A stretch of DNA of 64,000 nucleotides from Opitutaceae bacterium (GCA_027482185.1 JAIXWF010000017.1:1-64000), one strand, 5' to 3'. Counted from the first letter of the stretch, positions 18,511 through 28,746 are shown. Notes: generated by a model not told the origin, from the sequence alone. Numbers and translations: made by a program.

Positions 18511-19053
18511 ATGTACGGCATGGTCAATCGTTCGGTCGAAGACATGGTGAAATCCGCCCACGGCGAGTCCGTGTGGCTCGAAATCAAACGGCGCGCGGGC
18601 GTGACGGAAGACATCTTCATCAGCAACGCCGGCTATCCCGACGAAATCACCTACCGGCTGGTCGGCGCCGCCAGCGAGGTGCTGCAGCTGCCCGCGGACA
18701 AGATCCTCCACGCCTTCGGCGAGCACTGGGTGCTCAACACCGCGCGCAAGGGCTACGGCCCCATGATGGCGATGGGCGGTTCCACATTGCCGCAGTTTCT
18801 CGAAAACCTGCCGGCATTCCACGACCGGGTCGCGCTGCTGTACCCGAAACTTGTGCCGCCGCGGTTTGCGGTCAGCGACCGTACCGAGCGTTCGCTGCGG
18901 CTCCATTACCACACCGACCGGCCCGGACTGACGCCGTTTGTCGAGGGGCTGATCCACGGCCTCGGCAAGATGTTCGACACGGCGGTGCAGGTGACCCTGC
19001 AGGAGAACCGCGGCACGGGCCACGATCACGACGTGTTTTTGGTCGCATGGTAA
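18511..19053 (+). CDS. H-NOX haem nitric-oxide sensor (HNOB domain)
   Basis: Stand-alone haem sensor of 180 residues, the same fold as the NO-sensing domain of soluble guanylyl cyclase. The proximal haem ligand is His104 (LPAFHDRVALLYPKL context), and the propionate-binding YxSxR motif appears as Y133-x-T135-x-R137, a Ser-to-Thr variant. The distal position that holds Tyr140 in oxygen-binding H-NOX proteins falls on Pro142 here, as in NO-selective members. The protein contains no cysteine, so the zinc/thiol redox switch of some H-NOX proteins is absent. Its last 7 bases overlap the next gene, a kinase with the matching HNOBA domain, which strongly implies that the two products bind each other. 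Confidence 0.95.
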   Translation: MYGMVNRSVEDMVKSAHGESVWLEIKRRAGVTEDIFISNAGYPDEITYRLVGAASEVLQLPADKILHAFGEHWVLNTARKGYGPMMAMGGSTLPQFLENLPAFHDRVALLYPKLVPPRFAVSDRTERSLRLHYHTDRPGLTPFVEGLIHGLGKMFDTAVQVTLQENRGTGHDHDVFLVAW

Positions 19054-21653
19054 ACTCCGGTCCAGTGCCGCTGGCGGTCTCCCCGGGGGAGCTCGACACG
19101 CTGTTTCCGTTCCATTTCGGCCTGGCGCCGGACGGAACGCTGACGCGCGTCGGCCGCGGGCTGCTACGTATGTCGGAAGCGGCGGCGACGGGGGATTCAC
19201 TGGCCCGTTGGTTCGAGCCGGTGCGGCCGGCGGAGCCGTTCGACGCGGCGCGGTTGCGGGCGACCGCCGGCCGCCTGACGACGATCCGCGAGCGGCGTCG
19301 CGGCACGATCCTGCGCGGGCAATTCCAGGTGCTCGGCGGCGAACTGCTGTTCGTCGGTTCGCCGTGGCTCACCAATGTCGACGACCTGCGGAACGTCGGT
19401 CTGACCATGTCGGACTTTGCCGTGCACGACCCGACGCTCGACCTGGTGCAACTGCTCCAGCTGCAGAACCTCGCGGTCGAGGATCTGCACCGGATGAACG
19501 ACCGGCTGGTCGTGCAAAGCAACCAGCTCGCCGAAAAGGAAGCGCAGGAACGGAAACTTTCCCTCGTGGCGGCGCGGACGGACAACGCCGTCGTCATCAC
19601 CGACGCGGACCGGAAAATCGAATGGGTCAACGAGGCTTTCACCCGCATCACGGGCTACACGCTCGCAGAGGTCGTCGGGCGCAAGCCGGGCGCGTTCCTG
19701 CAGGGCGAGGAAACCGACCCCGCGACGGTCCGGCGGATGCACGAGCATCTCGAGCGCGGGGAGAGCTTCCGGGTCGAGGTCGCCAACCACAGCCGCACCG
19801 GCGATCCCTACTGGATCGAGCTCGAGGTGCAGCCGATCCGCGAGCCCGGCGGCCGGCTCACCCATTTCATGGCGATCGAGACCGACGTCACGGCCCGCCG
19901 CCGCGCCGGCGAAAACCTGCGCGCCCAGGTCGGTGTGGCCGAAGTGCTTTCGGGTCAGGCCGAGGCCGGCGAGGCGCTGGCGCAGGTCGCAGCCGTGATC
20001 GGACGGGAGATGGCCTGGGATGTCGCGCTGGTCTGGACCGCGGAAGGCACGGAGACCCTGCGGTTGGCCGCGAGCCGGGCCGAGCCGCGCGCGGGCGCCG
20101 CCGAATTTTGCCGGGAGATGGCGGAGCTTCGGCTTGCCCCGGGACAGGATTTTCCGGCCCGGGCCTGGGCCGACGCGCAACGCCTGGTTGTGCCGGAGCT
20201 GGGTGCGCACCCCGAATTCCGCCGCAGGCCCGCGGCCGCGGCGGCGGGCCTCCGCAGCGCCGTGGTGCTGCCGGTGCGGGAAAACGGCCGCGTCGTGGCG
20301 GTGATCGAGCTGTTCTCCCGGTGGCGCGGGGCGCCGGACGAGGCGCGGCTCGATGTGCTGGCGACCGTGGCCAGCCAGCTGCAGCAGTTTCTCGAGCGCC
20401 TGCACGCCCGCGCGGCGCTGCGCCAGCGCACGGAGGAGCTGACCCGGGTCAATTCCCGCCTCGCCGAGGCGATGCGGCTGAAGGACTCGTTCCTTGCGAG
20501 CATGAGCCACGAGCTGCGGACGCCGCTCACGGGGATCCTCGGGCTTTCGGAGACGCTCATCGACCAAGTCTACGGTCCGGTGAACGAGAAACAGCTGAAG
20601 TACCTGCGCATCGTCGAAAGCAGCGGCCGGCGCCTGCTGGCCCTGATCAACGACCTGCTCGACTTGGCGAAGATCGACAGCGGCCAGGACAAGATCGAGA
20701 AGAGCGAAGGCCGGCTGGACGACATCTGCGATTCCGCCGTGCGGCTGGTGCGGTTTGCGGCGAACCAACGCCGGCAGGAATTCGACTACCGCAACGAGGT
20801 GCCCGGCCTGCAGGTGAATCTCGACCGGCGCCGTCTGGGCCAGGCCTTGGTCAACCTCCTCAACAACGCGTCGAAGTTCACCCCCGAAGGCGGCAGTCTG
20901 GGACTCCGGGTCTACCGGCGCGACGCGGAGCTCGTCTTCGACGTGTGGGATCGCGGCATCGGGATCGCGGCCCCGGACCAGGCGCGGCTGTTCCAGCCGT
21001 TCGTGCAGCTCGATGGCCGGCTCGCGCGCCAGTACGAAGGCACCGGCCTCGGCCTCGCGCTGGTGAAGCAGATCGTGACCCTGCACGGCGGACGCGTCGA
21101 CGTGGTCAGTGCGCCGGGCGAAGGTTCGACCTTTTCGATCGTGCTGCCCTGGACCGGCCAGGATGCCGGAGCGCCGGCGGCGGGTCCCGGGCGAACGATC
21201 CGCGTGCTGCTGGCCGAGGACAATCCGACCAACGTGATCGCGATCCGCGACTATCTCGAGCAGAAGGGCTGCGAGGTGACGGTGGCGGAAAACGGCGCGG
21301 TCGCCGTGGAACGGACCGCCGCGTGGGCGCCCGATGTGATCCTGATGGATGTGCAGATGCCGGAAATGGACGGGCTCGAGGCGACCCGCCGGATCCGGTC
21401 GCTGCCCGATCCGGCCCGGGCGGCGACGCCGATCGTGGCGGTGACCGCACTCACCTTGGACGGCGATCGCGAGCTCTGCCTGCGGGCGGGGGTCAACGAT
21501 TACCTCGCCAAGCCGGTTTCCCTGCGGACGCTTTGGTCCACCGTGCAGGAGTTGGCCGCGCCGCCGACGCCGCCGACGGCCGGATCGTTCGCCCCTTTCG
21601 CCGCCCATGGGCCGGCGGCGAAACTGAGTAGAACTGCTCCTGTGATCGGGTAG
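19047..21653 (+). CDS. H-NOX-associated hybrid kinase: HNOBA-PAS-GAF-HisKA-HATPase-receiver
   Basis: 868-residue partner kinase for the H-NOX protein. The N-terminus (about 10-160) matches the HNOBA domain, including ELDTLFPFHFGLAPDG and the VGRGLLRM turn, as in guanylyl cyclase and H-NOX-linked kinases. Then come a coiled coil, a PAS/PAC domain (about 185-305, TDADRKIEWVNEAFTRITGY), a GAF domain (about 320-455), HisKA with His488 in SMSHELRTPLTGI, HATPase (N box LLNNASKFTPE, G1 VWDRGIGIA, G2 GTGLGLALV) and a receiver with Asp768 in VILMDVQMPEMDG. The ATG at 19047 overlaps the H-NOX stop. The longer reading frame upstream lies across other genes and was rejected. NO binding to H-NOX most likely changes this kinase's activity. 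Confidence 0.93.
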   Translation: MVNSGPVPLAVSPGELDTLFPFHFGLAPDGTLTRVGRGLLRMSEAAATGDSLARWFEPVRPAEPFDAARLRATAGRLTTIRERRRGTILRGQFQVLGGELLFVGSPWLTNVDDLRNVGLTMSDFAVHDPTLDLVQLLQLQNLAVEDLHRMNDRLVVQSNQLAEKEAQERKLSLVAARTDNAVVITDADRKIEWVNEAFTRITGYTLAEVVGRKPGAFLQGEETDPATVRRMHEHLERGESFRVEVANHSRTGDPYWIELEVQPIREPGGRLTHFMAIETDVTARRRAGENLRAQVGVAEVLSGQAEAGEALAQVAAVIGREMAWDVALVWTAEGTETLRLAASRAEPRAGAAEFCREMAELRLAPGQDFPARAWADAQRLVVPELGAHPEFRRRPAAAAAGLRSAVVLPVRENGRVVAVIELFSRWRGAPDEARLDVLATVASQLQQFLERLHARAALRQRTEELTRVNSRLAEAMRLKDSFLASMSHELRTPLTGILGLSETLIDQVYGPVNEKQLKYLRIVESSGRRLLALINDLLDLAKIDSGQDKIEKSEGRLDDICDSAVRLVRFAANQRRQEFDYRNEVPGLQVNLDRRRLGQALVNLLNNASKFTPEGGSLGLRVYRRDAELVFDVWDRGIGIAAPDQARLFQPFVQLDGRLARQYEGTGLGLALVKQIVTLHGGRVDVVSAPGEGSTFSIVLPWTGQDAGAPAAGPGRTIRVLLAEDNPTNVIAIRDYLEQKGCEVTVAENGAVAVERTAAWAPDVILMDVQMPEMDGLEATRRIRSLPDPARAATPIVAVTALTLDGDRELCLRAGVNDYLAKPVSLRTLWSTVQELAAPPTPPTAGSFAPFAAHGPAAKLSRTAPVIG

Positions 21654-21675
21654 GCGCTTCCGTTATTCTCGGGCC

Positions 21676-21888
21676 ATGCAGATTGCGCGCGCCACGGCCA
21701 TTTCGAGCTATATCGCGGGGGCGGCGCAGCCTTTTCGGGCGCGCGATCCGGCGGCGCCGGCGGCGGCGGAAGCGCCCGCGCGTGCGCCCGCCGGGAGCCG
21801 CGAACTCGAGAGTTTTGTGCGCCGGCTCAACGATGCCGCCGTCCTCGGGGCCACGCCCCGCGGGCCGCGCGCCCGGCCCGGTGTTTGA
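21676..21888 (+). CDS. Possible small hypothetical protein
   Basis: A 70-codon frame (MQIARATAISSYIAGAAQPF...) begins 22 bases after the HNOBA kinase stop and is read in the same direction. The product is Ala/Pro/Arg-rich after residue 22, with one predicted helix (SRELESFVRRLNDAAVLG). The first 20 residues look protein-like, but composition alone could produce this in 70% GC DNA. No family is recognised. The rest of the 370-bp gap up to the chemoreceptor gene shows nothing else. Confidence 0.35.
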   Translation: MQIARATAISSYIAGAAQPFRARDPAAPAAAEAPARAPAGSRELESFVRRLNDAAVLGATPRGPRARPGV

Positions 21889-22023
21889 GGCCGGCGGACC
21901 GTAGTTTTCGCCGGCGGATTTGAGCGGATCCGCTTTCCAGACAAAAGCGGCGGCGATCGGTAGAGTTACGGGACGAGGACGGCCGGCGCATTTGCCGGCG
22001 CGGTCCCGTGACGAAACCGACCG

Positions 22024-23571
22024 ATGAAATCGCTGACCATCCAACGCCGCCAATATCTCACCACCGCGCTCCTTGTGGCCGGTGTCCTCGCCGTGGGAGG
22101 CCTGCTCCTGCAGGACAGCCGGAAGCGGGATGCGCAGCACCTGCGGCGGGCGGAACTGGTCGGGGAAATCGGCCGCCTGCAATTGGCCCTCGGCGAAATG
22201 GAGTCGGCCACCCGCGGCGTGCTGATCGATCCGGCCGGCCGCGCCGAGCGGAGCCGGAAAGAAAAGGCCGACGAAACCGCCAAGGATGCGTTGGCGGCGC
22301 TGAAGCGCTGGGCGGGAGACGAGCCGGAACTCCTCCGCCAGGTGGACGCGATCGAACGGGCCGACGAGGAACGCTTGAATCCCGCGGAAGACCGGCTGCT
22401 GGCCCTCGCCGGCACCGCGTCGGCGACGGAAGTCCGCGAGTACTACCAGGGCCGCTTTGTGCCGGAGCGCGCGGCGCTGAACGCGTTGATCGCCGGGTTT
22501 CTGTCCGATGTCGCCAAGGTGGATGCGCAGCGTGCCGCCGATTTGGAGGCGCGGCGCCGCATCGAACTGTCGTTGCTCGGCCTCGGTTTGATCGCCGGGG
22601 TGGCCGTGGCGGTCTGGCAGGCGCGCAAGGTCTACCGTCTCATGCACGAAGCGGTGGAGCCCATCGCGCCGGCGCTGGCGGACATTGCCGCGGCGGCGAA
22701 CTACATCTCGGGCTCGAGCCAAGCCCTGGCCCGCGACTCCAGTTCCCAGGCCGCGTCGCTCGAGGAAACGAGCGCTTCGCTCGAGGAAATGAACTCCATG
22801 GCGAAGCGGACGGCGGAGAGCGCCCACCGCGCCCGCGAAGAGGCGGGCGAAACGCGCTCGGCGGCGGAGCAGGGCACGGCCCAGATGGCCGCCATGCAGG
22901 CCGCGATGGCGGCGATCCGCAATTCCAGCACCGAAATCGCCAAGATCCTCGGTACGATCGACGAGATCGCCTTCCAGACCAACCTGCTCGCGCTCAACGC
23001 GGCGGTCGAGGCGGCGCGGGCCGGCGAGGCCGGCGCGGGCTTTGCGGTCGTGGCGGACGAGGTCCGGGCCCTGGCGCGGCGCTGCGCCGAAGCGGCCCGC
23101 GAAACCGCGGGCAAAATCGAAATCGCGACGCGCAGCAGCCGCGAAGGGGCGGACCTCAGCGCGACGGTGGCGACCGGCTTTGCGGACATCAGCCGGCGGG
23201 TCACGACCCTGGAGAATCTCATTGCCGAAATCTCGACGGCCGCCGCGGAGCAGAACCAGGGCATCGCCCAGATCACGTCGGCCGTGGGCGATATGGACCG
23301 CCTGACGCAGGGGCATGCTGCCTCCGCCGAGGAAGGTGCCGCTGCCGCCGAGGAACTGAGCGCGCAGATCGTGACGGTGGACCATTCCGTCCGCGAATTG
23401 CGCCTGTTGCTCGACGGCAACGATGCCAGCCCGTCGGTGGCAGCCTTGGCCGCGACCGAACCGGTGGTCCGTCCCGCGATCACGCCGCGGCAGCCGGAAG
23501 GAATCCGCACTCCGCTCCGGCCCCCGGTGCGCCCGGCCGGTCGTCGTCCCCTGGAGTTCGCCGGCCGCTGA
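22024..23571 (+). CDS. Methyl-accepting chemotaxis protein
   Basis: Chemoreceptor of 515 residues. It has an N-terminal membrane segment (about 13-29), a CHASE3/4HB-like helical extracytoplasmic domain (about 30-175), a second membrane segment (about 180-198), and a cytoplasmic coiled-coil signalling domain. The hairpin tip [23 protein letters not shown] is the universal CheA/CheW contact. Methylation-helix sequences ([15 protein letters not shown] and EQNQGIAQI) are present. There is no recognisable HAMP after the second membrane segment. No CheA, CheW or flagellar genes are in the window. The position behind the H-NOX operon, same direction, suggests but does not prove a shared stimulus. 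Confidence 0.92.
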   Translation: MKSLTIQRRQYLTTALLVAGVLAVGGLLLQDSRKRDAQHLRRAELVGEIGRLQLALGEMESATRGVLIDPAGRAERSRKEKADETAKDALAALKRWAGDEPELLRQVDAIERADEERLNPAEDRLLALAGTASATEVREYYQGRFVPERAALNALIAGFLSDVAKVDAQRAADLEARRRIELSLLGLGLIAGVAVAVWQARKVYRLMHEAVEPIAPALADIAAAANYISGSSQALARDSSSQAASLEETSASLEEMNSMAKRTAESAHRAREEAGETRSAAEQGTAQMAAMQAAMAAIRNSSTEIAKILGTIDEIAFQTNLLALNAAVEAARAGEAGAGFAVVADEVRALARRCAEAARETAGKIEIATRSSREGADLSATVATGFADISRRVTTLENLIAEISTAAAEQNQGIAQITSAVGDMDRLTQGHAASAEEGAAAAEELSAQIVTVDHSVRELRLLLDGNDASPSVAALAATEPVVRPAITPRQPEGIRTPLRPPVRPAGRRPLEFAGR

Positions 23572-23592
23572 GCCCGGCCACGGCGGGGGAAC

Positions 23593-24885
<1,293 letters not shown>

Positions 24886-24903
24886 TCGTCACTCCGGCAG
24901 GAG

Positions 24904-26331
24904 TCAAACGACGAGGCCGGGCGCGGACGCGGGGGCCGACGACTTCGGCGCCGGCAAACGCACCGTGAAACGGGCACCGCCGCCGGGGGCGGAATCGACG
25001 CCGACCGTGCCGCCGTGGGCTTCGACGATGGCCTTCACCATGCTCAGGCCGAGCCCGAGGCCGCGCTGCGAGCGGCTGCTGTCTCCGCGGTAGAGGCGCC
25101 GGAAAATCGCCGTGCGCTCGGCCTCGGGGACGCCGGGACCGTTGTCGCTGACGACGATGACCGCCTCTGCGCCTTCGCTCCGGACGGAGAGCGCGACCCT
25201 TCCGCCCGCGGGCGTGTACTTGAGGGCGTTGTCGACAAGGTTGTTGACCGCTTGGCCCAGGCGGATCGCGTCCGCCGGGCACAGCACCTCCGTCGGTTGG
25301 TCGAGGACGACGGCGATGCGTTTCTCCTCCGCGACCTCGCGGTAGAGATCGGCGGCGCGGTCGGCGAGGGAGCGGAGATCGACAGTGTCGAGGTCCAGCT
25401 TGAGCGCGCCGGCCTCGGCGGCGGAAATATCCAGCAACGCTTCGAGCAGGTGGAGGAGGCGGTCGGATTCGTCGATGCAGTCGGCGAGGGCGGCTTTGGC
25501 CTCGGCCGGATCGCCGCCGTCCTGCAGGGCGAGTTCGGCTGTGCCGCGCAGGCGCGTGAGCGGCGTGCGCAAATCGTGGGCGAGATTGTCGAGCGTCTCG
25601 CGCAGAACGCGGACGTGGGCGGCGTTTTTGTCGAGGAGGGTGTTGAGCTGGCGGACGAGTTCGACGAGTTCGCCGCGTCCGCCCGGGCCGGGCACCCGCG
25701 CCGCGAGGTCGCCGGTGGCGAGGATGCGTCGGGCCGTTTCGGATACGAGCCGGAGCGGCCGGGTGGCGCGCCAGCCGAGGACGATGCCGGCGCCGAAGGA
25801 CAGGACGAGGGCGGCGGCGCCGGCGAAGCCGAAAGCCCGCTGCAAAGGCGCGAGCAGAACGGCGCGGCTGTCCATCAGGCGCCCGACCTGCAGCTGCCAG
25901 CCGCTGCTCCATTGGTAGGAAGCGATCGAGTAGTCGCGCAGCGCGTTCTGGGGGACGCGTTCGGTGCGCACCTCCTGGCTGAGTGTGTAAGGACCGAAGG
26001 GAATGGATTTCACCTGCGTCTCGATCCAGTCGTCCGGCAATTTCTGGAAGACGACGGTGTTGTCCGGCGCGATCAACCGGATGAACGACGCGCGCATCTC
26101 GGGCGACGAATCGCGCTGCACGCGGGCGACGACGTCGCCCGGGATGCCCCGCGCAAACGACCCGGCGAGGGAGCGCACCTGCGCCTCGAGGGCGGCGAGT
26201 TCGCGGCGGTTCAGGGTCTCGGCGAGGGTCCAGTAGAGAAAACCGAAGAGCACCCCGGTGCAGAGCGCGAACACCAGCGCGTACTGGAGCGCGAGGCGGA
26301 GGGCGAGAGACTGGCGCAGGCGGTCAAGCAT
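24904..26331 (-). CDS. Sensor histidine kinase (CusS/IrlS-like)
   Basis: Inner-membrane sensor kinase of 475 residues. Two membrane segments (about 12-35 and 170-192) flank an extracytoplasmic domain of about 135 residues. HAMP follows (about 193-250), then HisKA with the H box NLAHDLRTPLTRLRG, and HATPase with N box NLVDNALKYTPAGG, G1 VSDNGPGVP and G2 GLGLGLSMV. The H-box and HAMP layout match the CusS/CopS/IrlS class of envelope or heavy-metal sensors. It overlaps the response regulator gene by 8 bases and is its cognate kinase. The stimulus is unknown; the htrA neighbour suggests envelope stress. Confidence 0.92.
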   Translation of the reverse strand: MLDRLRQSLALRLALQYALVFALCTGVLFGFLYWTLAETLNRRELAALEAQVRSLAGSFARGIPGDVVARVQRDSSPEMRASFIRLIAPDNTVVFQKLPDDWIETQVKSIPFGPYTLSQEVRTERVPQNALRDYSIASYQWSSGWQLQVGRLMDSRAVLLAPLQRAFGFAGAAALVLSFGAGIVLGWRATRPLRLVSETARRILATGDLAARVPGPGGRGELVELVRQLNTLLDKNAAHVRVLRETLDNLAHDLRTPLTRLRGTAELALQDGGDPAEAKAALADCIDESDRLLHLLEALLDISAAEAGALKLDLDTVDLRSLADRAADLYREVAEEKRIAVVLDQPTEVLCPADAIRLGQAVNNLVDNALKYTPAGGRVALSVRSEGAEAVIVVSDNGPGVPEAERTAIFRRLYRGDSSRSQRGLGLGLSMVKAIVEAHGGTVGVDSAPGGGARFTVRLPAPKSSAPASAPGLVV

Positions 26332-26995
26332 GCGGACGGAAGGTGTAGCCGACGCCGCGGACCGTTTCGATGCGGAGGTGGTCGGGGTCGAGCTTGGCGC
26401 GGAGGCGGGACATCACGACGTCGACGACATTCGTCTGGGGATCGAAGCTGTAATCCCAGACATGCTCGAGGATCATCGTCTTGCTGACGGGGCGGCCGGC
26501 GTGGCGGAGCAGGAACGCCAGGAGGGAAAACTCGCGGGGTTGCAGGTCGACGGGTTGGCCGGCGCAGGTGACTTCCCGGGAGACGAGGTCGAGGACGACA
26601 TCGCCGGCGACGAGCCGCGTGGTCTCGGGGGCAGAGGTGGCGCGGCGGATCAGGGCCTGGACGCGCGCGAGCAATTCGGAAAACGCGAACGGCTTCGTGA
26701 GGTAGTCGTCGCCGCCGGCCTGGAGGCCGCGGACGCGGTCGTCGACGGAGCTCTTGGCGCTGAGGAAGAGCACGGGGATGGGGCGGCGGGCGGCGCGGAG
26801 CCGTTTCACGAGGCTGATGCCGTCGAGCTTGGGCAGCATGACGTCGACGATGGCGGCGTCGAAATCCGTGGCGTCGGCCAAGGCGAGGCCGGTCTCGCCG
26901 TCCGGCGCGTGATCGACCGCGTAGCCGGCCTGTTTGAGGCCGCGCACGACGAACGAGGCGATCTTGGCATCATCTTCAACGACGAGGACGCGCAT
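26324..26995 (-). CDS. OmpR-family response regulator (CusR/CopR-like)
   Basis: DNA-binding response regulator of 223 residues. The receiver (1-115) starts MRVLVVEDDAKIASF and has its phospho-acceptor Asp in the AAIVDVMLPKLDG block, about residue 51. The winged-helix effector domain (about 128-222) includes LQPREFSLLAFLLRHAGRPVSK and the family tail NVVDVVMSRLRAKL...VRGVGYTF. The overall wording matches the CusR/CopR/IrlR subgroup. It overlaps the kinase gene by 8 bases. A strong terminator separates it from the upstream htrA gene, so it probably has its own promoter in the roughly 70 bp between that hairpin and its start. A palindrome in front of htrA may be its binding site. Confidence 0.94.
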   Translation of the reverse strand: MRVLVVEDDAKIASFVVRGLKQAGYAVDHAPDGETGLALADATDFDAAIVDVMLPKLDGISLVKRLRAARRPIPVLFLSAKSSVDDRVRGLQAGGDDYLTKPFAFSELLARVQALIRRATSAPETTRLVAGDVVLDLVSREVTCAGQPVDLQPREFSLLAFLLRHAGRPVSKTMILEHVWDYSFDPQTNVVDVVMSRLRAKLDPDHLRIETVRGVGYTFRPHA

Positions 26996-27060
26996 GGCGG
27001 AAGGGTGGCGGGGGCCGGGGCGGCGGGTCGAGGGACAAAAGCAGGGGCGATCGGCGAACG

Positions 27061-27092
27061 AAAAATCCCCGGCCGCACAACCGGCCGGGGAT
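27061..27092 (-). terminator. Intrinsic terminator of htrA
   Basis: ATCCCCGGCCG (27065-27075) and CGGCCGGGGAT (27082-27092) form a perfect 11-bp stem with a 6-base loop. On the minus strand the stem is followed by a T-run (complement of 27061-27065 AAAAA). It lies 53 bases past the htrA stop and stops transcription before the two-component genes. Confidence 0.88.
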
Positions 27093-27144
27093 CGCGTTCA
27101 CTGTGACACAACCAAATTCGGGCGTAATCCGAAAAAGAGATCGC

Positions 27145-28671
27145 TTACTGGCCGGCGCGGTCGGCGGCCGATTCGTCGACCACCACGAAGGCGCGGTTGC
27201 CGCGGGACCAGACCCGCACCAGCGCCTTCTTGCTTTCGGCCTTCGTGCTGAGTTCGGCCGCTTCCTGGGCGGAGGTGACGGGCTGTTTGTTGATTTCGAG
27301 GATCACGTCGCCGGGCCGGAGGCCGGCCTTGGCGGCGGCGGATTGCGGATCGACGTTGGTGATCACGGCCCCCTTGAGATTCGCGGGCAGGTTGAGCTGG
27401 TTGCGGAGCTGCGGGCGGATGTCGTCGACGGCGACGCCGTTGAGCACGCCCTCGTCGCCGGCGCCGGCATGGAGTTCGCCGTCTTCGCCGTCCGCGAGAA
27501 TGCGGTTCTTGCGGCTGTTCGGGTGCGCGGCGGCGACGGCCTTGAGTTTCTGTTCCTTGCCGTCGCGGATGACGGCGAGGTCGAGCTTCGTGCCCGGCGC
27601 GATGGCGCCGACCGTGAAGGACAGGCGGTGCGAATCCTCGACCGGCTGGCCGTTGACCGCGACGATGACGTCGCCGTTTTTCAGGCCCGCTTTGGCCGCG
27701 GGGCTGTCGGGCTGGACTTCGGCGACCAGCGCGCCCCGGCGGCTCGGCAGTTCGAGCGACTCGGCGAGGGCGGCGTTGAGATCCTGGGTGCTGACCCCGA
27801 GGAAACCGCGGACGACCTTGCCGTTCTTCACGAGGCTGTCGACGACCTGGCTGACGAGGTTGGCGGGGACGGCGAGGCCGACGCCCTGGAAACCGCCGCT
27901 GCGGCTGAGGATGGCGGTGTTGATGCCGACGAGGCGGCCCTCGACGTCGACCAGCGCGCCGCCGGAATTGCCGGGATTGATGGCGGCGTCGGTCTGGACG
28001 AAGTCCTCGTAATCGAGGCCGAGGCCCGGGCGGCGGCCCTTGGCGCTGACGATGCCGGTGGTGACCGTTTCGCCGATGCCGAAGGGATTGCCGATGGCGA
28101 GGACGCGGTCGCCGACCTCGATCTTGGTGCTGTCGGCGAACGTGATCGCGGGCAGGTCGTCGGCGTCGACCTTGATGACGGCGATGTCGGTCTGCGGATC
28201 GCGGCCGACGACCTTGGCCTTGAGCTCGCGGCCGTCGTCGAAGGAGACGAGGACCTCGTCGGCGCCCTGGATCACGTGGTTGTTCGTGGCGATGTAGCCG
28301 TCGGCGCTGAGGATGACGCCGGAGCCGAGGCCGGCCTGGGGCGGAGTCTGGATTTCGGGCACGCGGCCGCCGAAGAATTGGCGGAAAGCGGGATTGTCGA
28401 AGCCCGGGAACTGCGTCTGGGCGACGCGGCGGGACTTCGTCGTGGTGGTGATCTTCACGACGCTCGGCGCGACGCGTTTGACGACGGCGGAGAAGCTGCC
28501 GGTTTCGAGCGGGCCGCGGTTCACGGGATCGGCGTCGCGCTTGAGCGTGACGGCGGACTTGGCGGCGGAGGCGGATTGCGCGCCGGCGGCAAACGCGCCG
28601 GTGACGGCGAGGATGCACGCAACCCAGAGGGTCTGCCGGCGGTTAAAGGGAAGGAAACGGTTTTGGTTCAT
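27145..28671 (-). CDS. Do-family serine protease (HtrA/DegP-like)
   Basis: Periplasmic protease-chaperone that degrades misfolded envelope proteins. With ATG at 28671 (MNQNRFLPF) the product has 508 residues and a clear signal peptide (AGAQSASA). An in-frame upstream ATG at 28704 adds 11 residues without a signal-like character. The trypsin-like domain has the triad His (ATNNHVI), Asp (TDIAVIK) and Ser (NPGNSGGAL). Two PDZ domains follow (about 290-390 and 410-500, with GFLGVSTQDL and VITNVDPQSAAAKAGLRPGDVI). It has its own terminator and a candidate regulatory palindrome upstream, and lies beside an envelope-type two-component system. Confidence 0.95.
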   Translation of the reverse strand: MNQNRFLPFNRRQTLWVACILAVTGAFAAGAQSASAAKSAVTLKRDADPVNRGPLETGSFSAVVKRVAPSVVKITTTTKSRRVAQTQFPGFDNPAFRQFFGGRVPEIQTPPQAGLGSGVILSADGYIATNNHVIQGADEVLVSFDDGRELKAKVVGRDPQTDIAVIKVDADDLPAITFADSTKIEVGDRVLAIGNPFGIGETVTTGIVSAKGRRPGLGLDYEDFVQTDAAINPGNSGGALVDVEGRLVGINTAILSRSGGFQGVGLAVPANLVSQVVDSLVKNGKVVRGFLGVSTQDLNAALAESLELPSRRGALVAEVQPDSPAAKAGLKNGDVIVAVNGQPVEDSHRLSFTVGAIAPGTKLDLAVIRDGKEQKLKAVAAAHPNSRKNRILADGEDGELHAGAGDEGVLNGVAVDDIRPQLRNQLNLPANLKGAVITNVDPQSAAAKAGLRPGDVILEINKQPVTSAQEAAELSTKAESKKALVRVWSRGNRAFVVVDESAADRAGQ

Positions 28672-28730
28672 GGTTGGAAAAACGATGCGGCTACTGTCGC
28701 ACACCGGATTTTCCGGATCCTTTCCCGGGC

Positions 28731-28746
28731 ATTACAGAATTGTAAG
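28731..28746. promoter_or_regulatory. Palindrome in the htrA upstream region, candidate response-regulator box
   Basis: ATTACAGAATTGTAAG contains the inverted repeat TTACA-GAAT-TGTAA (28732-28745). It is centred about 68 bp upstream of the htrA start and 38 bp before the divergent gene at 28777. Its form resembles boxes described for CopR/CusR-type regulators, the subgroup encoded at 26324-26995. Binding is inferred. Confidence 0.55.

Noticed and set aside
16881-19046. Upstream extension of the HNOBA kinase frame
   Set aside because: It runs in another frame over the preceding kinase and the H-NOX gene and shows no domain. The HNOBA domain begins right after the ATG at 19047.
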